Positions 6,066 to 10,417 of a DNA stretch of 10,417 bases are shown here, piece by piece. Numbering within the stretch: the stretch's first letter is position 1; the number at the start of each line of letters is the position of its first letter. The notes under the pieces are model-generated. The model saw only the letters and a program-made list of their open reading frames with translations, had not been told where the DNA came from and searched no databases. This DNA is from Hyphomicrobiales bacterium. GTDB taxonomy: Bacteria; Pseudomonadota; Alphaproteobacteria; Rhizobiales; Beijerinckiaceae. Where the stretch lies: the NCBI GenBank assembly GCA_028290085.1, contig JAQGKN010000479.1, forward strand, positions 1 through 10,417, written 5' to 3'. The translations under genes and the position numbers were made by a program.

Positions 6066-6119
6066 GCGGCACGAAAACAAAAACCCCGGCGCGAGCCGGG
6101 GTTTTTGTTTTCGTGCCGC
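6066..6119. terminator. Two-way intrinsic terminator between rcdA and rpmE
   Basis: A perfect 25-bp stem (6066-6090 with 6095-6119) has the loop GCGA, a GNRA tetraloop in the plus-strand RNA. The core is CCCCGGC/GCCGGGG followed by TTTTTGTTTT, and because the arms mirror each other the same U run follows in the minus-strand RNA. It therefore serves both convergent genes. A smaller stem, TCCCTGC (6043-6049) with GCAGGGA (6059-6065), abuts it on the rcdA side. Confidence 0.92.
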
Positions 6120-6134
6120 AAGCGCGTGGGACGA

Positions 6135-6150
6135 CCGGGCTTGCGCCCGG
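6135..6150 (-). other. Small hairpin in the rpmE 3' region
   Basis: CCGGGC (6135-6140) and GCCCGG (6145-6150) form a 6-bp stem with loop TTGC, 9 bp past the rpmE stop. It may be an additional 3'-end structure before the main terminator. No U run follows. Confidence 0.3.
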
Positions 6151-6158
6151 CCAGAGCC

Positions 6159-6389
6159 TCACTTCGTGCCGAGGCCGATGGCGCCGAAGCGCGAGTTGAA
6201 CTTCGACAGACGGCCGCCACGGTCGAGCAGCTGCTGCGAACCGCCGGTCCATGCCGGATGCGTGTTGGGATCGATGTCGAGGTTCAGCGTGTCGCCGTCC
6301 TTGCCCATCGTCGAACGCGTCGTGTATTCCGTTCCATTGGTCAGGACGACCTTGATGAAATGGTAGTGCGGGTGAATATCGGCCTTCAT
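6159..6389 (-). CDS. rpmE: 50S ribosomal protein L31
   Basis: The product is the 76-residue L31 of the large ribosomal subunit, which helps bridge the subunits. The family pattern is clear: [10 protein letters not shown] at the start, [18 protein letters not shown] in the middle, and [16 protein letters not shown] near the end. It contains no cysteine, so it is the zinc-free (C-minus) form, where E. coli RpmE has four. The ATG at 6387-6389 has AAGGA nine bases upstream. A promoter candidate lies about 95 bp upstream, giving a leader of roughly 87 nt. It is convergent with rcdA and divergent from the ABC exporter. Confidence 0.97.
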   Translation of the reverse strand: MKADIHPHYHFIKVVLTNGTEYTTRSTMGKDGDTLNLDIDPNTHPAWTGGSQQLLDRGGRLSKFNSRFGAIGLGTK

Positions 6390-6482
6390 CGTCTCTGTTC
6401 CTTCAGGCGGAGCTTGCAGCGGGGATGCGCCTGGCGATGGTCGCGGCCGCGCGTGATTTTTTCCCGAAGACGGGGTTGCGCC

Positions 6483-6511
6483 CCTATAACGCAGGGAGCG
6501 GGCGGAGACAA
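6483..6511 (-). promoter_or_regulatory. Candidate rpmE promoter
   Basis: On the minus strand TTGTCT (6506-6511) and TATAGG (6483-6488) are separated by exactly 17 bp; each matches the sigma-70 consensus at four of six bases. Transcription would start near 6476. On the plus strand TATAAC (6485-6490) overlaps the same -10 and could serve the ABC exporter, but I find no good -35 for it. Confidence 0.45.
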
Positions 6512-6560
6512 GGTGTAAGGGTCTCCGTGCTGCACAGGTTCGAAAAAGGTTCGCGGAAAT

Positions 6561-8360
6561 ATGGCTGATCCGAAAGAAACCCCGAAACCGGCGACGTCGC
6601 TGCGGGCGCTGGTGCCGCTCATTCCCTATGCCCGGCGCTACAAGGGCCGGATCTTTGGCGCGCTCGTGGCGCTCAGCGTGGCTGCAGCCGCAACCCTGAC
6701 CGTCCCACTGGCCGTGAAGGGGATGATCGATCACGGCTTCTCCGCCGACAGCACCGGAATCATCGACTGGTACTTTGGCGCGATGATCGGCGTCGTCGGC
6801 ATTCTCGCGCTGGCCTCGGGATCGCGATATTTTCTGGTCATGACCATAGGCGAGCGCGTGGTCGCGGATCTGCGCGCCGATCTCTTCGCCCATCTGACGC
6901 GGCTCGATGCGCATTTCTACGATACGGCGCGCACCGGCGAACTCGTCTCCCGCCTCACCGCAGACACGACGCAGATGAAATCGGCCTTCGGCTCGTCGGC
7001 ATCTGTCGCTCTGCGCAACTTCTTCATGTTCTTCGGTGCCATCGCCATGATGGTCATTACCAGCCCGAAACTCTCGGCGCTCGTTCTGGTGGCCATCCCG
7101 ATCATCGTCCTGCCGCTGGTCGCCTCCGGGCGCTCGGTGAGAGCGCGGTCGCGCGCCGCGCAGGACACGCTGGCCGATGCGACCGCTTTCGCCGCCGAAA
7201 ATCTCGGGTCCGTGCGCACCATGCAGGCCTTCGGGGCCGAGGGCACGACGCGCGCGCGTTTCGCGGCTGCGGTCGAGGAATCCTACCGGGCCGCGCGCAA
7301 CGCCACGGGGGCACGCGCGATCCTGACGACGGTCGCGATCTTCCTCGCTTTCGCCAGCGTCGTGGGTGTGTTGTGGCTCGGCGCGCAGGACGTGCTGGCA
7401 GGACGCATCAGCGGCGGCTTGCTCTCGCAGTTCGTGCTCTATGCCGTCCTCGGTGCGGGTGCGCTCGGTGAGTTGAGCCAGGTGTGGAGCGAGATTTCGT
7501 CCGCGGCCGGTGCTGCGGGCCGCATCGCCGAGATTCTAGCCGTTCGCCCGACGATCGTGGCGCCCGCACAGCCTGAAGCGCTTCCCTCGCCCGCGCGCGG
7601 CGAGATCGTTTTCGAGCACGTTGAATTCTCCTATCCGACGCGCGTCGACAGCGCCGCTCTGCGCGATCTTTCGTTCCGCGTGGCACCGGGCGAGACAGTC
7701 GCCATCGTCGGCCCCTCGGGGGCTGGCAAGTCGACCGTCTTCCAGCTGCTGATGCGCTTCTACGATCCGGTCGGCGGTCACATTCTCGTCGATGGCGTCG
7801 ATCTGCGCGATGCAGATCCTTCCGCGATTCGTGCCGGCATCGCGCTGGTGCCGCAGGATCCCGTGATCTTTGGGGCGAGCATTGCCGACAACATTCGCTA
7901 CGGCCGCGCCGATGCGCCCATAGAAGCCGTGCGGATGGCCGCAGAGAAAGCGGCGGCGGCTGAGTTCATCAACAATCTCGATCGCGGCTACGACACGCTT
8001 GCCGGCGAGCGCGGCATCACCCTGTCGGGTGGCCAGAGGCAGCGTCTCGCCATTGCGCGCGCGATCCTGAAGGATGCACCGATCCTGCTGCTCGACGAGG
8101 CGACCTCGGCGCTCGATGCCGAGAATGAGACGCTGGTGCAGGCGGCGCTCGAAAATATCATGACGGACCGCACGACGCTGGTCATCGCGCACCGGCTGGC
8201 CACCGTGCTCAAGGCGGATCGCATCCTGGTCATGGACGAGGGGCGCATCGTCGAGGAAGGCACGCATGCGGCGCTGGTCGCGCGCAACGGCCTCTACGCG
8301 AGGCTGGCGCGCCTCCAGTTCGAGGCTGGTGTGGCGCACGAAACTGAAGCCGCCGAATAA
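6561..8360 (+). CDS. MsbA-related ABC exporter (fused permease and ATPase)
   Basis: This half-transporter has 599 residues, the usual size for homodimeric type IV ABC exporters, and belongs in the inner membrane. The first 310 residues hold about six helices, for example 30-53, 70-92, a pair around 145-180 and a pair around 250-300. The ATPase domain follows from about 345. Walker A is GPSGAGKST (384-392), the Q-loop VPQDPVIF, the signature LSGGQ (488-492), Walker B ILLLDE with Asp512 and Glu513, and the H-loop His544. All catalytic residues are intact. It resembles the MsbA-related group common in alphaproteobacteria, whose cargo (lipid or drug) is unknown. The ATG at 6561 has only a weak ribosome binding site (GGA close by, AAAGG 11 bases upstream). 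It converges on the OmpA-domain gene with a 3-bp gap. Confidence 0.93.
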   Translation: MADPKETPKPATSLRALVPLIPYARRYKGRIFGALVALSVAAAATLTVPLAVKGMIDHGFSADSTGIIDWYFGAMIGVVGILALASGSRYFLVMTIGERVVADLRADLFAHLTRLDAHFYDTARTGELVSRLTADTTQMKSAFGSSASVALRNFFMFFGAIAMMVITSPKLSALVLVAIPIIVLPLVASGRSVRARSRAAQDTLADATAFAAENLGSVRTMQAFGAEGTTRARFAAAVEESYRAARNATGARAILTTVAIFLAFASVVGVLWLGAQDVLAGRISGGLLSQFVLYAVLGAGALGELSQVWSEISSAAGAAGRIAEILAVRPTIVAPAQPEALPSPARGEIVFEHVEFSYPTRVDSAALRDLSFRVAPGETVAIVGPSGAGKSTVFQLLMRFYDPVGGHILVDGVDLRDADPSAIRAGIALVPQDPVIFGASIADNIRYGRADAPIEAVRMAAEKAAAAEFINNLDRGYDTLAGERGITLSGGQRQRLAIARAILKDAPILLLDEATSALDAENETLVQAALENIMTDRTTLVIAHRLATVLKADRILVMDEGRIVEEGTHAALVARNGLYARLARLQFEAGVAHETEAAE

Positions 8361-8363
8361 GCC

Positions 8364-9383
8364 TCAGCGTTCGGTGAGCTTCAGCTCGATGCGACGGTTG
8401 CGGCGGTAGGCATCTTCTGTCTCGGCCGTGTCGATGGGCTGGAACTCGCCGAAGCCGGCGGCGACCAGGCGTTGCGGAGAAACGCCGCGCGTCACGAGAT
8501 ATTGCACCACGGCAATGGCGCGTGAGGCGGACAGATCCCAGTTCGACCGGCCTGCGATAGGCCGCTTGTCGGTGTGACCGTCGACCCGCATGATCCAGCC
8601 GATTTCAGGCGGAATCTCGCGCTCAAGATCCGTGATGGCTGCGGCAAGTTTGTCGAGTTCAGCGCGCCCCTGCGGGTTGAGCGCCGACTGGCCGGTCTCG
8701 AACAGCACCTCGGATTCGAAAACGAAACGATCGCCGACGACGCGGATGCCGGGACGATTGCCGAGGATTTCGCGAAGGCGGCCGAAGAAGTCCGAACGGT
8801 AGCGCGCGAGTTCCTGCACCTTCTGGGCGAGCGCGACATTCAGGCGTGAACCCAGGTCGGCGATGCGGGCTTGGCTCTCCTTGTCGCGGTTCTCGGATGC
8901 GTTCAACGCATCCTCCACCGCGGCGAGCTGGCGCCGGAGTGCCGAGATCTGCTGGTTGAGAATATCGACCTGCGCGAGAGCGCGCGACGAGATGAGCTTT
9001 TCGGCGTCGACCTGCTGACGAGCCGCGGCGGCCGCGCCGCCTGCCGATTCCATGCCGTTACGTCCGGAATCTACCAGCCCCTGAAGCCGCTGCTTCTCGC
9101 GCTCGCTGGCATCCAGCGTCGCTTGCAGCGCGCTCAGCGAGGATTGCACCTCGCCCTTGTTGGAGCGCTCGAGCGCGAGCAGGGAGGTCAGTTCCTCGAT
9201 CTGCCGGTTGAGGCGGGTGAGGGCCGTGTCCTTGCCCGTCATTTCCCGCGACAGGAAAAATTGCGCGAGCATGAAGACCGAGAGCAGGAAGATGATGACG
9301 AGCAGCATCGTCGAAAGCGCATCGACGAAGCCCGGCCAGTAATCAAACCCGCGTCCCGAACGGCGGCTGCGTCCCAGCGCCAT
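8364..9383 (-). CDS. MotB-like protein with coiled coil and OmpA domain
   Basis: The product has 339 residues in three parts. A short basic N terminus leads into one membrane helix (about 19-44, FVDALSTMLLVIIFLLSVF) with an Asp at 21 just inside, placed like the proton-carrying Asp of MotB, TolR and ExbD. A long alpha-helical coiled coil runs over about 50-205. The OmpA/MotB peptidoglycan-binding domain (about 220-336) has VLFETGQSALNPQG, VDGHTD (267-272), DLSASRA (283-289) and RRNRRIEL. The helix would anchor in the inner membrane, with the rest crossing the periplasm to the wall. The start ATG overlaps the stop of the upstream channel gene as TGATG, so the two are translationally coupled. 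The internal coiled coil is longer than in flagellar MotB. The partner and the driven machine are unknown. Confidence 0.85.
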   Translation of the reverse strand: MALGRSRRSGRGFDYWPGFVDALSTMLLVIIFLLSVFMLAQFFLSREMTGKDTALTRLNRQIEELTSLLALERSNKGEVQSSLSALQATLDASEREKQRLQGLVDSGRNGMESAGGAAAAARQQVDAEKLISSRALAQVDILNQQISALRRQLAAVEDALNASENRDKESQARIADLGSRLNVALAQKVQELARYRSDFFGRLREILGNRPGIRVVGDRFVFESEVLFETGQSALNPQGRAELDKLAAAITDLEREIPPEIGWIMRVDGHTDKRPIAGRSNWDLSASRAIAVVQYLVTRGVSPQRLVAAGFGEFQPIDTAETEDAYRRNRRIELKLTER

Positions 9384-10384
9384 CAGCGACGCTCCATCTC
9401 GACGGAGAGCCGCTCGAGCAGCCGCTTGATTTCGGTCTGCTGGTCGGCTTGTGCCTCGACCCAGCTGCGCACGAGCTGCTGTTCGCTGCGCATGTGCTGC
9501 ACGAGGCCCTGAATGCCCTCTGCGAGGTTGACCATGGCAGCGGAGGCTGCACGCGAGTTGGCGGGATCGGAGCCTGCCGCCATGCGTTGCAAGGCTTCGC
9601 GCAGGTCTTGCGGCAGGGAAGCGCTCTCAGGGATGGCGGACATCGGGTCCGTCGCATTGGCCGAGAGGGCGTCTTCCAGCTCATTGTAGAAACGGTTTTG
9701 TGCCTGGCCCGCTTGCAGGTCGAGGAAGCCGAGAATCAGCGAGCCTGCGAGGCCAAAGAGCGAAGAGGTGAAGGAGATCGACATGCCGGCGATGGGGGCA
9801 GCGAGGCCATTCTTCAGGTCGTCGAACATGACGGTGGCATCGGCACCGCTCTGCATGGATTTCAGGACGCCGCCGATGGAGCCGACCGTTTCGAGCAGGC
9901 CCCAGAAGGTGCCGAGCAGGCCCAGAAATACGAGCAGGCCGGTCAGGTAACGCGCGATCTCGCGGGCTTCATCAAGACGCGTGCCAATGGAATCAAGGAT
10001 GGCACGCAAGGTGACGGTCGTGATGGAGCGCAAGCCGCCATCGCCCAGCATGGTGGCCATGGGTGCCAGCAGGACGGGGGGCCTGGCTGCCTGCCCCCGC
10101 CGCATGGCATTGACCCAGCGAATCTCGGGGAAGAGGCGGGAGACCTGCCGGATGCCCAGCAGGATGCCGATCAGGAGCACCGCGAGAATCAGGGCATTCA
10201 GGCCGGGATTGGCCATGAAGGCGACGACGATCTGGCGATAGAGAATCAGGCCGACAAAGCCGACCAGGATCAGAAAAACCACCATCCGCACGAGGAAAAT
10301 GCGTGGGGAAGTCAGAAGATAGGGGTCGCGGTCCGCCGCCATTTCAAGTCCATCCCGCGCGATGGATGAGCGCCCTATGCTCAT
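9383..10384 (-). CDS. MotA/TolQ/ExbB-family proton channel protein
   Basis: The product has 333 residues with four predicted membrane helices at about 32-56, 62-79, 147-170 and 194-222, separated by a cytoplasmic loop of about 67 residues. The third and fourth carry the family's channel core, LGLLGTFWGLLETVGSI and GLAAPIAGMSISFTSSLFGL. Four helices match MotA rather than the three of TolQ or ExbB. A tail of about 110 residues follows, helical and polar, ending in QTEIKRLLERLSVEM, and probably cytoplasmic. With the coupled MotB-like protein it should form a proton-driven stator-type complex. No flagellar, Tol or TonB genes are nearby. Start choice is uncertain: the ATG at 10382-10384 has a poor ribosome binding site and sits in a hairpin; an ATG at 10340-10342 (319 residues) is the alternative. 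Confidence 0.8.
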   Translation of the reverse strand: MSIGRSSIARDGLEMAADRDPYLLTSPRIFLVRMVVFLILVGFVGLILYRQIVVAFMANPGLNALILAVLLIGILLGIRQVSRLFPEIRWVNAMRRGQAARPPVLLAPMATMLGDGGLRSITTVTLRAILDSIGTRLDEAREIARYLTGLLVFLGLLGTFWGLLETVGSIGGVLKSMQSGADATVMFDDLKNGLAAPIAGMSISFTSSLFGLAGSLILGFLDLQAGQAQNRFYNELEDALSANATDPMSAIPESASLPQDLREALQRMAAGSDPANSRAASAAMVNLAEGIQGLVQHMRSEQQLVRSWVEAQADQQTEIKRLLERLSVEMERR

Positions 10385-10386
10385 CC
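10364..10386 (-). promoter_or_regulatory. Hairpin enclosing the start codon of the channel gene
   Basis: GGATGAGC (10364-10371) and GCTCATCC (10379-10386) are perfect inverted copies with a 7-nt loop. In the minus-strand transcript the ATG at 10382-10384 lies in the stem. It could limit translation, or show that the real start is the later ATG at 10342. Confidence 0.4.
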
Positions 10387-10417
10387 GCTGGCGTTAAGAG
10401 ACTGCAATTTGCGGGCA

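Noticed and set aside
6463..6484. Mutually exclusive hairpins CCCG/CGGG and GGGG/CCCC before rpmE as an L31 leader switch
   Set aside because: The GGGG arm overlaps the proposed -10 and would not be transcribed from the predicted start near 6476, so the switch cannot form in that RNA.
7536..8339. 267-codon minus-strand open frame opposite the ABC ATPase domain
   Set aside because: All ABC motifs are intact on the plus strand. The antisense frame has no recognisable domain or start signal.
9449..10369. 306-codon plus-strand open frame opposite the MotA-like gene
   Set aside because: It is composed of H, G, Q and E-rich low-complexity sequence typical of antisense frames. The minus strand encodes a coherent membrane protein.
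8364..10384. Zorya defence system (ZorAB)
   Set aside because: The architecture is similar, but no ZorC, ZorD or ZorE helicase or nuclease is present. The pair sits among housekeeping genes, so a defence call is not supported.
10392..10397. TTAAC half-site upstream of the MotA-like gene as a CtrA box
   Set aside because: The partner half-site seven bases away reads ATTG rather than TTAA. A lone half-site is not enough.

Overview
The window looks like ordinary core chromosome of a high-GC alphaproteobacterium, most probably Hyphomicrobiales (Rhizobiales). The case rests on RcdA (DUF1465), TrcR (DUF1013), DUF1192, a cysteine-free ribosomal protein L31, and a perfect CtrA box (TTAA-N7-TTAAC) in front of rcdA. 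Genus cannot be fixed from the sequence. I see no insertion sequence, phage gene, CRISPR array, tRNA or rRNA, and codon use looks uniform.

Left part (1-4680). The 3' half of a propionyl-CoA synthetase gene (prpE-like, +) converges on three minus-strand genes, which in transcription order are a PIG3-type NAD(P)H:quinone oxidoreductase, trcR and a long-chain acyl-CoA ligase (fadD-like). A strong hairpin separates trcR from fadD. The 193-bp gap before trcR holds a promoter candidate and nested inverted repeats, so these are probably separate transcription units.

Middle part (4681-6560). A divergent promoter region leads into a plus-strand run of small genes: DUF1192, DUF1059 and rcdA. The CtrA box lies between DUF1059 and rcdA. 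rcdA converges on rpmE (ribosomal protein L31) across a perfect 25-bp stem that acts as a two-way intrinsic terminator. rpmE has a recognisable minus-strand promoter facing a divergent ABC exporter.

Right part (6561-10417). A full-length MsbA-related ABC exporter (+) converges, with a 3-bp gap, on a coupled minus-strand pair. The pair is a four-helix MotA/TolQ/ExbB-like channel protein followed, with a TGATG overlap, by a MotB-like protein with one membrane helix, a long coiled coil and an OmpA peptidoglycan-binding domain. No flagellar or Tol genes are visible, so this looks like a non-flagellar stator complex of unknown output.

Two cell-cycle factors lie about 2 kb apart: TrcR, which tracks RNA polymerase, and RcdA, an adaptor for ClpXP destruction of CtrA. 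The CtrA box before rcdA suggests a feedback loop in which CtrA drives expression of an adaptor for its own degradation. No clearly unknown multi-gene system is present. The least explained items are the stator-like pair, the DUF1059 and DUF1192 small proteins, and several hairpins that enclose stop or start codons.
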